A stretch of DNA of 64,000 nt from Thalassobaculum fulvum (GTDB taxonomy: Bacteria; Pseudomonadota; Alphaproteobacteria; Thalassobaculales; Thalassobaculaceae). Numbering within the stretch: the stretch's first letter is position 1; each line of letters starts with the position of its first letter. Below the pieces are notes generated by a model. That model searched no databases and was not told where the DNA came from. It saw nothing but the letters and a program-made list of their open reading frames with translations. The translations under genes were made by a program, and so were the position numbers. This document shows, one piece after another, positions 26,197 to 34,383 of this stretch. Where the stretch lies: positions 124,001-188,000 of the forward strand of contig NZ_BMZS01000011.1 of NCBI RefSeq assembly GCF_014652915.1, in the 5' to 3' direction.

Positions 26197-27795
26197 CTAC
26201 GCCAGCGGCGCCGGGTGGTACTGGTACAGCCAGGTCTCGGTCAGCACGGTGTCGCCGTCGCGCAGGTAGCAGCGCAGGTCGACCGGCTCGCTTCCCTCGA
26301 CCGTCAGGTCGAACTGCGCCCGCCAGTGGCCCGGCACGTCGTCCGGCACCGCCTCGGTGAACACGTAGGAGAAGCTCCCGCGCGAGGCCGACAGGTCGGC
26401 CTCGGGCAGCCGGCCGTGCGGCAACTGCGCCAGCGGCCCACCGAGGAACTCCACCATGAACTTGCGCACGCCCTGCGGCCGCGGCTGGCCGGGCTGGCCG
26501 CCGTTGCCGAGCCGGGTGGCGACGCAGCGGCCCAACTCGCCCGGATACGGCTCGTCGGCCAGCCAGTGCAGCCGGTAGGCCAGCTCGATGTGGCTGCCGG
26601 CGCCGTGCGGCGTCTGTGGCACCCACATGGCGCAGATGTTGTCGTGGATCTCGTCGTCGGTCGGAATCTCGACCAGCTGCACGGCGCCCGGCCCCCAGTC
26701 GCCGCGCGGCTCGACCCAGGCGGTCGGCCGCTTCTCGTACTTCACGCCGTCCAGGTAGTGGTCGAAGTTGCGGTCGCGCTGGGACAGGCCGAAGCCGCGC
26801 GGGTTGTCGTCCAGGAAGCTGGAGATCGAAATCCGCGGCGGGTTGTTCAGCGGCCGCCAGATGCGCTCGCCGGCACCGGTCCACATCGCCAGGCCGTCGG
26901 AGTCGTGCACCTCGGGCCGCCAGTCGACCATGGTCGGCTTGGCGGTCTCGGAGAACCAGTACATCGAGGTGAGCGGGGCCAGCCCCAGGCGCTCGACGGT
27001 GCGGCGCGGGTGGATCGCGGCCTCGATGTCCATCACCACGCCCGAAGTCCGGCGCAGCAGGAACCGGTAGGCGCCGGCGACCGAGGGTCCGTCCAGCAGG
27101 GCGTAGACGGTGACCGGCTGGTCGGCGTCGCCGGCCGGCTCGAACCAGTAGGCGACGAAATCCGGGAACTCCTCGGGACCGGGGCCGCCCGGCGCCAGCG
27201 CGATGCCGCGCGCCGACAGCCCGACCTGGCCGAGCTCGCCGACCCCGCGGAAGTACGAGGCGCCGAGGAAGGTCGCCCACGGCTCGACCTTGTCGAGCGG
27301 GCCCTTGCTGGCCGGGTCGTGCACCCAGAAGCCGGCGAACGCCGACGGCTGGTGCGGCAGGCCGGCGGCGACGTGCTCTGGGCCGATCGTGAAGTAGCCG
27401 GGGTCGTACACGACCTCGCGCGCGGACCCGTCTTCGACGGCGTGCATGCGCACGGTCTTGGGGAAGTACATCCCGACATGCTGGAAGGTGACCGGATAGG
27501 CGCCGTCCCGGTACAGCGCGAACTCCTTGCGGAACCGCAGCTTGCCGTGGGCGTCGTAGTCGATCCTGGAGACGGTCGCCGGGTCGGGCCGCGGCGGCGG
27601 CTCGTACGGCCTGGCCGCGATCGCCCGGGCGTGCTGCTTCAGCCAGTCGTAGGAGAACGCCTCGGGCGGGCCGAACTCGAGGCCGGTCGCGGCCCCGATC
27701 GCGGCGGCATCGGCGGCTCCGCCCGTGCCGATCAGTCGGGCGGTGCCGGCGGCGAGCAGGAGCTGCAGGAGGGAACGGCGGTCGAAAGCGGCCAT
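26197..27795 (-). CDS. Glucan biosynthesis protein (OpgG/OpgD family)
   Basis: A 532-residue periplasmic protein. The N-terminus FDRRSLLQLLLAAG is twin-arginine-like, resembling OpgD rather than the Sec-exported OpgG. The mature part has the family patterns RIDYDAHGKLRFRKEFALY, PVTFQHVGMYFPK, SSFLDDNPRGFGLSQRDRN and a C-terminal immunoglobulin-like region. OpgG/OpgD shape osmoregulated periplasmic glucans. No OpgH synthase gene is nearby. I take the ATG at 27795; an upstream start at 27828 is possible. It is convergent with the HD-GYP gene, 13 bp apart. Confidence 0.92.
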   Translation of the reverse strand: MAAFDRRSLLQLLLAAGTARLIGTGGAADAAAIGAATGLEFGPPEAFSYDWLKQHARAIAARPYEPPPRPDPATVSRIDYDAHGKLRFRKEFALYRDGAYPVTFQHVGMYFPKTVRMHAVEDGSAREVVYDPGYFTIGPEHVAAGLPHQPSAFAGFWVHDPASKGPLDKVEPWATFLGASYFRGVGELGQVGLSARGIALAPGGPGPEEFPDFVAYWFEPAGDADQPVTVYALLDGPSVAGAYRFLLRRTSGVVMDIEAAIHPRRTVERLGLAPLTSMYWFSETAKPTMVDWRPEVHDSDGLAMWTGAGERIWRPLNNPPRISISSFLDDNPRGFGLSQRDRNFDHYLDGVKYEKRPTAWVEPRGDWGPGAVQLVEIPTDDEIHDNICAMWVPQTPHGAGSHIELAYRLHWLADEPYPGELGRCVATRLGNGGQPGQPRPQGVRKFMVEFLGGPLAQLPHGRLPEADLSASRGSFSYVFTEAVPDDVPGHWRAQFDLTVEGSEPVDLRCYLRDGDTVLTETWLYQYHPAPLA

Positions 27796-27873
27796 GGTCG
27801 GTCCGAAAGCTTGGGAGTGCCGTCGCAATGCGGCCGGCGGTCCCCCGGTAACGCACCGTGCCGAGAGCGGTTG

Positions 27874-27909
27874 CGCCCTTCGCGGCCCGCACGGGAGCCG
27901 CGAAGGGCG
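27874..27909 (-). terminator. Strong hairpin after glyoxalase I
   Basis: A perfect 13-bp stem (27874-27886 with 27897-27909) around a 10-nt loop, starting 8 bp past the glyoxalase gene stop. No clear T-tract. A probable transcription end or mRNA-stabilising hairpin. Confidence 0.6.
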
Positions 27910-27916
27910 GGGCCGG

Positions 27917-28366
27917 TCACCAGCTGCCGGTGTTCGCCATCGACGCCCAGGGCTCGGCCGGGTCCTTGGCGCCGCCGTTCTGCAGCAGCTCGATCGAGAT
28001 GCCGTCCGGCGACTTCACGAACGCCATGTAGCCGTCCCGCGGCGGCCGGTTGATGGTCACGCCGCCGTCCTGCAGCTTCTGGCAGGTGGCGTAGATGTCG
28101 TCGACCCGGAACGCCAGGTGACCCCAGGCCCGGCCGGTCTTGTAGTCCTCCGGGTCCCAGTTGTAGGTCAGCTCGAGCAGCGGCGCCTTCTTGTCGGAGG
28201 CGGCGTCGGCCTCGTCCGCCGGGGCGGCCAGGAAGATGTTGGTGAAGCGGCCCTTCTCGCTGTCGTAGCGCCGCACCTCCTTCATGCCGAGCAGGTCGCA
28301 GTAGAAATGCAGGCTGGCGTCGACGTCGCTGATCCGGACCATGGTGTGCAGGTACTGCATGGGCAT
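27917..28366 (-). CDS. gloA: Lactoylglutathione lyase (glyoxalase I)
   Basis: A 149-residue VOC-fold protein with all four metal ligands where expected: H7 (LHTMVRI), E65 (LLELTYNW), H83 (WGHLAFRV) and E126 (SIELLQ). FYCDLLGMKEVRR is also characteristic. It converts the glutathione hemithioacetal of methylglyoxal to lactoylglutathione in the cytosol. The short loops resemble the nickel-type bacterial enzyme. GGAGG lies 8 nt before the ATG at 28366. The C-terminal 15 residues extend a little beyond the E. coli protein. Confidence 0.94.
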   Translation of the reverse strand: MPMQYLHTMVRISDVDASLHFYCDLLGMKEVRRYDSEKGRFTNIFLAAPADEADAASDKKAPLLELTYNWDPEDYKTGRAWGHLAFRVDDIYATCQKLQDGGVTINRPPRDGYMAFVKSPDGISIELLQNGGAKDPAEPWASMANTGSW

Positions 28367-28469
28367 CGGGGCGTCCTCCGTTGGGCGGGGTGGGCAAGGT
28401 GAGGGCCGATACATAGCGCGGGCGCGGCGGAGCCGATAGAGGGGGATCGGAACGCGGCGGTGTCCGCTC

Positions 28470-29618
28470 TCAGCGACGGGTCAGTGCCGGCAGTACCGCC
28501 TCGGTGATGATCGCGACCGGCAGCTTCCAGGCGTCGGGCTGGTTGTAGTTGCCGGCCATCACCACCACCACCAGCCCGAGCCGCGGCGCGAGAAACAGCC
28601 GCTGGCCGCCGTTGCCGAAGCCGGCGACCCAGCCCGGTCGGCCGTCCGGCGCCGGCGGGCCGAGCCACCACTGGTAACCGTAGTCCAGCTCGCCGGCGCT
28701 CGCGTGCGCCCGGAACGACGCCGCCAGCCAGTCGGCCGGCACGATCCGCTCGCCCTGCCAGACCCCGCCGTCGAGCGCCAGGCGCCCGATCCGGGCGAGG
28801 TCGCGCGGCCGCAGGCGTAGGCCGGAGGCGGCGATGCAGTCGCCGTCCCGGCCGCGGATCCACTCCGACGCCCGGATGCCGAGCGGGCCGAACAGCCGGC
28901 TCTCGGCGTACTCGTGCAGGGATTGCCCGCTTCCCTTGACGATCAATCGGCCGATCAGGGCGGTGGCGCCGCCGTTGTACGTCCATTTCCGGCCGGGCTC
29001 GTCGACCGACGGGCGGTCGAGGGCGTAGCGGTAGCGGTCGTCGGCGAGCTCCATGGCGTGCTCGCTGTTGCGCGGGTCGGCATAGGACAATCCTTCGTCC
29101 CATGCGGTTCCCAGCGTCATGGTCAGGGCATGCCCGACCGTCATCCGGCGGCGAACCGGATCGTCCGCCAGGTCGGGATACTCCGGGAACTGCGCGAGCA
29201 GTGGCGCGTCGGGCGGCGCCACGATGCCCTCGGCGAGCGCGATGCCGTACAGCAGGCCGACCACGCTCTTGCTGACCGACCGCAGGTCGTGCAGGTCGTC
29301 CGGGCCGAACCTGCGTGTTCCGAGCGGACGTCCCCAGGCCTCGTCGGGCCCTTCGTAGTAGCGCTCGGCGACCAGGGCGCCGTCGCGCACGACCAGGGCC
29401 GAATGCAGGTTGCCGAACCGCGGATCGGCGGCCAGGGCGTCGATCCGCGCCTCCAGATCCGGGGCGAAGCCGGCCTCGGCCGGTGTGGCGACCGGCCATT
29501 CGCCGGCTTGGCGTGCCGCGGTCATGGCCGCCTCCCCCCGGTCCGGACGGAGGCCGGCGCTCGCGGCGATACCGCCGGCGGCCAGCAGAAGCAGCGCGCG
29601 TCGATCGAAGTGAGCCAT
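28470..29618 (-). CDS. Serine hydrolase of the class C beta-lactamase/penicillin-binding family
   Basis: A 382-residue exported protein. FDRRALLLLAAGGIAASAG is a twin-arginine-like signal. The nucleophile motif SxxK is in LRSVSKSVVG, the second motif is YNGG (Tyr-x-Asn position) and GFGNGGQR replaces the usual HxG triad. Such proteins are esterases, peptidases or beta-lactamase-like enzymes in the periplasm. The substrate is unknown. It is 103 bp upstream of the glyoxalase gene on the same strand. Confidence 0.9.
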   Translation of the reverse strand: MAHFDRRALLLLAAGGIAASAGLRPDRGEAAMTAARQAGEWPVATPAEAGFAPDLEARIDALAADPRFGNLHSALVVRDGALVAERYYEGPDEAWGRPLGTRRFGPDDLHDLRSVSKSVVGLLYGIALAEGIVAPPDAPLLAQFPEYPDLADDPVRRRMTVGHALTMTLGTAWDEGLSYADPRNSEHAMELADDRYRYALDRPSVDEPGRKWTYNGGATALIGRLIVKGSGQSLHEYAESRLFGPLGIRASEWIRGRDGDCIAASGLRLRPRDLARIGRLALDGGVWQGERIVPADWLAASFRAHASAGELDYGYQWWLGPPAPDGRPGWVAGFGNGGQRLFLAPRLGLVVVVMAGNYNQPDAWKLPVAIITEAVLPALTRR

Positions 29619-29652
29619 CGTCCATCCTGACGGTCAGGGGAGACCGGTCGCG

Positions 29653-29691
29653 GGCCCCGCCGGACATCCTGATTGGCCGGCCGGCGGGGCC
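29653..29691 (-). terminator. Hairpin between the membrane protein and serine hydrolase genes
   Basis: A perfect 11-bp inverted repeat (GGCCCCGCCGG at 29653-29663 and its complement at 29681-29691) with a 17-nt loop. It lies downstream of the membrane-protein stop and 35 bp before the next gene start. Possible terminator without T-tract. Confidence 0.4.
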
Positions 29692-29795
29692 GGCCAGGGG
29701 GTGGTGCAGAGGATCGTTTCATGACCGCGATCGTCGCATAGAGCGGGCGGGCCGGACCAGGGTCGCGCCGCCTGTCCCGGCCCGCGTTCGGCCGG

Positions 29796-30392
29796 TCAGT
29801 CGCCGGCCGGCGCCGCCATCATCGCCAGGGCCTCGCCGCCACCGCCGCCATCGGCCTTGTCGTGCCAGCGGGCGCTCAGATACCGCCGGCACCCGAACAG
29901 CACGGTCAGCGGCACGCCGATCGACACCAGCGTGCTGTCGGCGTGGGCCAGCGACCACGGCACTGCCGCCGCCGTCAACGCCAGCAGCAGCAGCGAATAG
30001 CGACGGCGGGTGGCCGGCGGCAGGCCGTCGATGCCGATGAAGCCGCGCGGCCCGAACAGGGTGAGGGCGATGCCGACCGCCAGGATCGCGACCAGCACGC
30101 CGGTCTGCGCGGTGTCGACCAGCAGTCCGGCCAGGTCCGCCTGGCCGAGCCGGAACAGCCCGACGATCAGCGGCGTGACGACGAGCAGATGCAGGTTCAT
30201 GCCGAGCAGGATCGGGTTGTACGGCACCCGCTGCAGCCGGAGCACCAGCAGCACGGCGGCCGCGAGGCCGCAGCCGATCCAGCCGGCGGTCTCGAGCCGA
30301 ACCACCTCGCCGTGCCACAGCGCCAGGAAGGCGACCGACGGCAGACTCTCGAGGAGGTCCGTCATCCACTGCTGTTGTCGCGAGGCAGCCAT
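29796..30392 (-). CDS. Uncharacterised multi-helix membrane protein
   Basis: A 198-residue protein with about five or six hydrophobic segments (for example IGCGLAAAVLLVLRL, LHLLVVTPLIVGLF, GVLVAILAVGIALTLFG, YSLLLLALTAAAVPWSL) and a hydrophilic C-terminal tail with a GGGGGE run. The start is the ATG at 30392 behind a GGAGGG site. I recognise no family motif. An arginine cluster (PATRRRYS) precedes a helix and suggests a cytoplasmic loop there. It lies between the O-methyltransferase and serine hydrolase genes on the same strand. Confidence 0.8.
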   Translation of the reverse strand: MAASRQQQWMTDLLESLPSVAFLALWHGEVVRLETAGWIGCGLAAAVLLVLRLQRVPYNPILLGMNLHLLVVTPLIVGLFRLGQADLAGLLVDTAQTGVLVAILAVGIALTLFGPRGFIGIDGLPPATRRRYSLLLLALTAAAVPWSLAHADSTLVSIGVPLTVLFGCRRYLSARWHDKADGGGGGEALAMMAAPAGD

Positions 30393-30490
30393 CGTGATCC
30401 CTCCGGGCCGGCACCGGCCACCCGGCCCGATACGCCACATGGTAGCAGACCGGGTCCGGGTGCTCCAGACGGAAGGCCGGCCGGCGGAAA

Positions 30491-31504
30491 TCAGCCCGGC
30501 TTGACGCCCTCGGCCAGCATGGTCATGCCCGGGATCATCGGCTCGACCGACACGTCCTCGAAGCCGGTGGCGGACAGCTGCTCGGCCAGCCAGGCGTCGT
30601 CGAGCGACCGGGCCTCGGGCGTGAACGCGGTATGCTGGAGCTGCCAGAGCGCGGCCAGCTTCGGCCCGGTGCGGTCGGACGACACGATGAAGTCGTGGAT
30701 CAGCAGCCGGCCGCCCGGGACCAGGTGGTCGTAGGCCCGGGTCAGCAGGCCCTCGTGCTCGTCGCCCGGCACGCCGGAGAACAGATAGGACATCAGGATC
30801 GCGTCCTGCTCCTTCGGCCACTCGGTCCGCAGGGCATCGCCCGGGACGTAGGTGATCCGGTCCTTGAGACCGGCCTTGGCCACGTAGGCCTCGCCCAGGG
30901 TCGCGACGTTCGGGAAGTCGACGACGGTGGCGTGCAGGTCCGGGAAGGCCTGGCACAGGGTAATGGCGAAGGCGCCGGTGCCGCCGCCGACGTCGAGCAG
31001 GCGCTTGCCGCCCGACAGGTCGACCCGGCGCGCCAGGCCGCGGGCCGGCCCGAGCGAGCCGGCGTGCTGGCTGCGCGAGTACAGCCGGGCCTCTTCCGGG
31101 TCGGAGAACCAGTCGGCGTAGGAGCCGGTGGCGTCGTCCGGCAGCCGGTTGGCGATCGCGTCCTCGATCTGGTCGAGCAGGCTGTACATCTGGCGGTCGA
31201 CCTGCAGGCGCAGGTAGTCGCCGAAATCGTACTTGGCGCCCTTCACGAGGAAGGCCTCGGCGGCCGGCGAGTTGGCGAACCTGCCGTCCTCGACGGCGAC
31301 CACCCCGAGTGCCGCCAGCGCGGTCAGCAGGGTGCGCGCGCGCTCCGGGTGAAGGCCGGTGGCCTCGGCGGCCTCCTCGGCGGTCATCGGCCCGTCGGCC
31401 AGGCTCGTGAACAGCCCATGATGCAGTGCCGCGAAGAGCGCCTTGGAGCCCATGAATCCGAACGCGACGTCGGAAATCTCTTCGGCCTTCGTCAGCAACG
31501 TCAT
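30491..31504 (-). CDS. O-methyltransferase of the hydroxyindole/CrtF type
   Basis: A 337-residue protein. Residues about 10-95 form the N-terminal winged-helix dimerisation domain (ALHHGLFTSLADGPMTAEEA, GLHPERARTLLTALAALG). The C-terminal domain has the SAM motif LLDVGGGTGAFAI and VPGGRLLIHDF. Related enzymes methylate hydroxyl groups of natural products, carotenoids or demethylspheroidene. No biosynthetic cluster surrounds it, so the acceptor is unknown. The start is ATG at 31504. Confidence 0.9.
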   Translation of the reverse strand: MTLLTKAEEISDVAFGFMGSKALFAALHHGLFTSLADGPMTAEEAAEATGLHPERARTLLTALAALGVVAVEDGRFANSPAAEAFLVKGAKYDFGDYLRLQVDRQMYSLLDQIEDAIANRLPDDATGSYADWFSDPEEARLYSRSQHAGSLGPARGLARRVDLSGGKRLLDVGGGTGAFAITLCQAFPDLHATVVDFPNVATLGEAYVAKAGLKDRITYVPGDALRTEWPKEQDAILMSYLFSGVPGDEHEGLLTRAYDHLVPGGRLLIHDFIVSSDRTGPKLAALWQLQHTAFTPEARSLDDAWLAEQLSATGFEDVSVEPMIPGMTMLAEGVKPG

Positions 31505-31537
31505 TCGTCTACCCTCTTTGTCTCATGTACGACATAA

Positions 31538-31568
31538 CTTATCGGATTTCGACGTGATTTGCCAAATC
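31538..31568 (-). promoter_or_regulatory. Candidate promoter and palindrome upstream of the O-methyltransferase gene
   Basis: On the minus strand TTGGCA (31565-31560), 16 nt, then GATAAG (31543-31538). The -35 box sits inside a palindrome, GATTTG-C-CAAATC (31556-31568), that could bind a regulator. The region is a local AT-rich island in otherwise GC-rich DNA. Confidence 0.4.
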
Positions 31569-31692
31569 GGAGGGATTCCGGCCGGCGGGACCCGGACTTG
31601 CTGCGGATCGCGCCGCCGATGGCGGGGCGCCGGGGCGGGTCGGAATGTTGCGGTGCACCAGGCTCCGCAGCGCCGGTATCGGCGCCGGCCGG

Positions 31693-32730
31693 CTATCGCG
31701 GTCCGGTCGATCCGTGGTCGTAGACGGGCACCCGGAAACCCCGCCGGTAGGCGCCGGGCGATATGCCGGCGAGGCGCTTGAACAGCCGGCGGAAGAACGC
31801 CGGCTCCTCGTAGCCGACCTGCCAGGCGACCTCGTCGACCGGATCGTCCGTCCGTTCCAGCCGCCGCTTCGCCTCCTCGATCCGCAGGCGCTGCACGTAG
31901 GCGATCGGCGTCAGCCCGGTGGCACGGGCGAACCGCCGCTTGAAGCTGCGGGCGGGGAGGCCGGAGCGCCGGACCATCTCCTCGACCGGCGCCGCCACCG
32001 CGTGGTGCGCGGCAAGCCACGCCTGAACCTCGGCGACCGCGGCGTCGCCGTGGCCGGTCGGCGGCCGGAACACCATGTAGGGCGCCAGGCCTTCGCGGTG
32101 CCATTGCATGGCGAAGAACCGGGCCACGGCCTGCGCCGCGGTGGGACCGGCATGGCGATCGATCAGGTACAGCACGAGGTCGTGCCAGGACGTCGACGCG
32201 CCCGACGAAACCAGCTCGGAGCGTTCGCCGGCCACCACCAGGACCTGTTCCGGAGCCGCGCGGACTGCCGGAAAGGCCAGCCGCAGGTGGTCGGCGTATC
32301 CCCAATGGACGGTAGCGTCCCGCTTGTCGAACAGCCCGGTCTCGGCCAGCACGAAAATGCCGGAGCAGGCCGAGCACAGGATGGCGCCGCGCGCATGCAT
32401 CCGGGCCGTCCAGGCGACCAGCCCGGGGTAGCGGCCGCGGCGCCAGCCGCCGGGGCCGACCACCAGCGACGGCACGATCACGATGTCGGCGTCGTCGATC
32501 TCCGCGACGGCGCGGTGCGGCTGCACCGGCAGGCCGCTGGCCGAGGCGACCGGCGCGGCGGTCTCGGCGACGATCTCGACCACGAAGGGCGGGTGCTCCG
32601 GCAGGTCGTCGTCGGTCCCGGAGAGCATCGCGAAGCAGCCGAGTGCGTCGTAGATCCCGCTGAGGGTCGAGATCACCGCATCGGGGATCGCCACCAGGCA
32701 GACGCGGAGCGGACGGGTCGGCGTGCTCAT
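31693..32730 (-). CDS. GlxA-family transcriptional regulator (DJ-1/PfpI domain plus AraC HTH)
   Basis: A 345-residue protein. The N-terminal DJ-1/PfpI-like domain contains the elbow cysteine region ILCSACSGIFVLAETGLFD. The C-terminal AraC-type DNA-binding domain has two helix-turn-helices: SFKRRFARATGLTPIAYVQ and VAWQVGYEEPAFFRRLFKRL, then GISPGAYRR. Such proteins activate catabolic genes in response to small molecules. I start at the ATG at 32730. It is divergent from the deacetylase-family gene across 125 bp, a likely target, though this is inference. Confidence 0.92.
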   Translation of the reverse strand: MSTPTRPLRVCLVAIPDAVISTLSGIYDALGCFAMLSGTDDDLPEHPPFVVEIVAETAAPVASASGLPVQPHRAVAEIDDADIVIVPSLVVGPGGWRRGRYPGLVAWTARMHARGAILCSACSGIFVLAETGLFDKRDATVHWGYADHLRLAFPAVRAAPEQVLVVAGERSELVSSGASTSWHDLVLYLIDRHAGPTAAQAVARFFAMQWHREGLAPYMVFRPPTGHGDAAVAEVQAWLAAHHAVAAPVEEMVRRSGLPARSFKRRFARATGLTPIAYVQRLRIEEAKRRLERTDDPVDEVAWQVGYEEPAFFRRLFKRLAGISPGAYRRGFRVPVYDHGSTGPR

Positions 32731-32855
32731 GACGCTGCTATGGCACAAACGGACCGGTAGTGACAGTTCCGGGTCTCACGCTCCGGCCCGGCCCGCAGCA
32801 TTGTGCGGCCGATCGCGGCACGACGCCCGTGCCGCGCCGACCCAGGAGGACTGTG

Positions 32856-33959
32856 ATGGCCACCGGATTCGTCTGGCACGAGACCTTCGCCTGGCACGAT
32901 GCCGGGCGTGCTTCGCAGAACCCGCTCGCCGAGCCGTATCCGGCGCACGACCGGCCGGAGACCAAGCGGCGGCTTTACGGCCTGCTCGCCGCCTCCGGCA
33001 TGCTGGACCGGCTGCGGCCGATCCGGCCGCGCCCGGCGACCGAGGCCGAACTGCGGCGGTTCCACACCGTCGACTACATCGCGCGGATCAGGGAGTTGAG
33101 CGCCGGCGACGGCGGCGATGCGGGGGAAAGCGCCCGCTTCGGCCCGGGCGGCTTCGAGGTCGCCAGCCTCGCCGCCGGCGGCTGCATCGCGGCGGTCGAC
33201 GCGGTGCTCGACGGCTGGGTCGACAACGCCTACGCCCTGGTCCGACCCTGCGGTCACCATGCCGAGGCCGGTCGCGGGCGCGGCTTCTGCGTGTTCGGCA
33301 ACGTCGCGGTCGCCGTGCACCACGCCCAGGCCGACCGAGGCGTCCGGCGGATCGCGGTCATCGACTGGGACGTCCACCACGGTAACGGCACCCAGGACGC
33401 GTTCTACGCCGACTCGACGGTACTGACGGTGTCGCTGCACCAGGACCGCTGCTATCCGGTGGACAGCGGCGGCCTCGACGAGGTCGGGATCGGGAACGGG
33501 CGCGGCTACAACCTCAACCTGCCGCTGCCGCCCGGCTCCGGTCACGGCGCCTATGTGGCGGCGATGGAGCGCAACGTGCTGCCGGCGGTCCGCGCGTTCC
33601 GGCCGGAGCTGATCGTGGTGGCCTGCGGCTTCGACGCGGCGGCCAGCGATCCGCTCGGCCGCATGCTGTGCCACAGCGGCACGTTTCGAGAGATGACCCG
33701 GCTGGTGAAGCGGGCCGCCGCCGAGCTCTGCGGCGGCCGGCTGGTGCTGTGCCACGAGGGCGGCTACTCGGCGACCTACGTCCCGTATTGCGGCATGGCC
33801 GTGCTCGAGGAACTGTCGGGCCAGCGTAGCGGGGTCGAGGACCCGATGCTCGGCTGGTACAGCGCGCTCGGCGGCCAGGCGCTGCAGCCGCACCAGGAGG
33901 GGTTCCTGCAGGAGGCCGCGGCGGCTCGCCGGGGCCTGCCGCTGGACGCGGCGGCCTGA
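32856..33959 (+). CDS. Histone deacetylase-family (class II-like) amidohydrolase
   Basis: A 367-residue protein with the complete active site: general-base pair H134/H135 (PCGHHAEAGRGRGF), zinc ligands D172 and H174 (IDWDVHHGNGTQ) and D260 (GFDAAASDP), and the catalytic tyrosine Y304 in EGGYS. Bacterial relatives deacetylate polyamines, acetoin-type substrates or small amides. AGGAGGA lies 5 nt before the ATG at 32856; an upstream in-frame ATG at 32760 lacks a good site. Divergent from the GlxA-type regulator, it may be its target. Confidence 0.93.
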   Translation: MATGFVWHETFAWHDAGRASQNPLAEPYPAHDRPETKRRLYGLLAASGMLDRLRPIRPRPATEAELRRFHTVDYIARIRELSAGDGGDAGESARFGPGGFEVASLAAGGCIAAVDAVLDGWVDNAYALVRPCGHHAEAGRGRGFCVFGNVAVAVHHAQADRGVRRIAVIDWDVHHGNGTQDAFYADSTVLTVSLHQDRCYPVDSGGLDEVGIGNGRGYNLNLPLPPGSGHGAYVAAMERNVLPAVRAFRPELIVVACGFDAAASDPLGRMLCHSGTFREMTRLVKRAAAELCGGRLVLCHEGGYSATYVPYCGMAVLEELSGQRSGVEDPMLGWYSALGGQALQPHQEGFLQEAAAARRGLPLDAAA

Positions 33960-33974
33960 ACCGGGAGGCGGGCC

Positions 33975-34286
33975 ATGATGATCGCGCGCTGGCAGGTGCA
34001 GGCCCGGTTCGGGCACAAGCAGGCAGCCATCGACCTGATGCGCCGGTGGTGGCGCGAGATCGCGCCGCAGATCGGCTGGCGGCCGGAGCAGGTGCGGATC
34101 CTGACCGGGGCGGTCGGCGAGCGCGAGTCGGCGATCGACGTCGAGGTCGAGGTCGCCGATCTCGCCGCCCTCGGCGCCGCCTGGGCCCGGCTGGCCGCCG
34201 CCGAGGGTCAGGACGCCTGGGCGGCGGAGCTGGAGCCGCACATCGTCTCGGGTACCCCGCGCTGGACGGTGCACCGGGTGCTGTAG
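33975..34286 (+). CDS. Small uncharacterised protein
   Basis: A 103-residue protein, rich in tryptophan and charged residues: RRWWREIAPQIGWRPEQVRI, then an alternating strand region AIDVEVEVADLAAL, and an amphipathic C-terminal half. The pattern of strands and helices suggests a dimeric alpha-beta barrel, but I recognise no specific family. It starts 15 bp after the deacetylase stop (ATG at 33975, with a second at 33978), so the two are probably co-transcribed. Confidence 0.78.
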   Translation: MMIARWQVQARFGHKQAAIDLMRRWWREIAPQIGWRPEQVRILTGAVGERESAIDVEVEVADLAALGAAWARLAAAEGQDAWAAELEPHIVSGTPRWTVHRVL

Positions 34287-34383
34287 CGACCGGCGGCGGG
34301 CACCGGATCGTGAGTGTCGCGCGGCCGTCGTCCGTGCGAAACTGTCGGCTGTCCCCCGGCTAAGCCGTCATGGTGGTGCTGCG

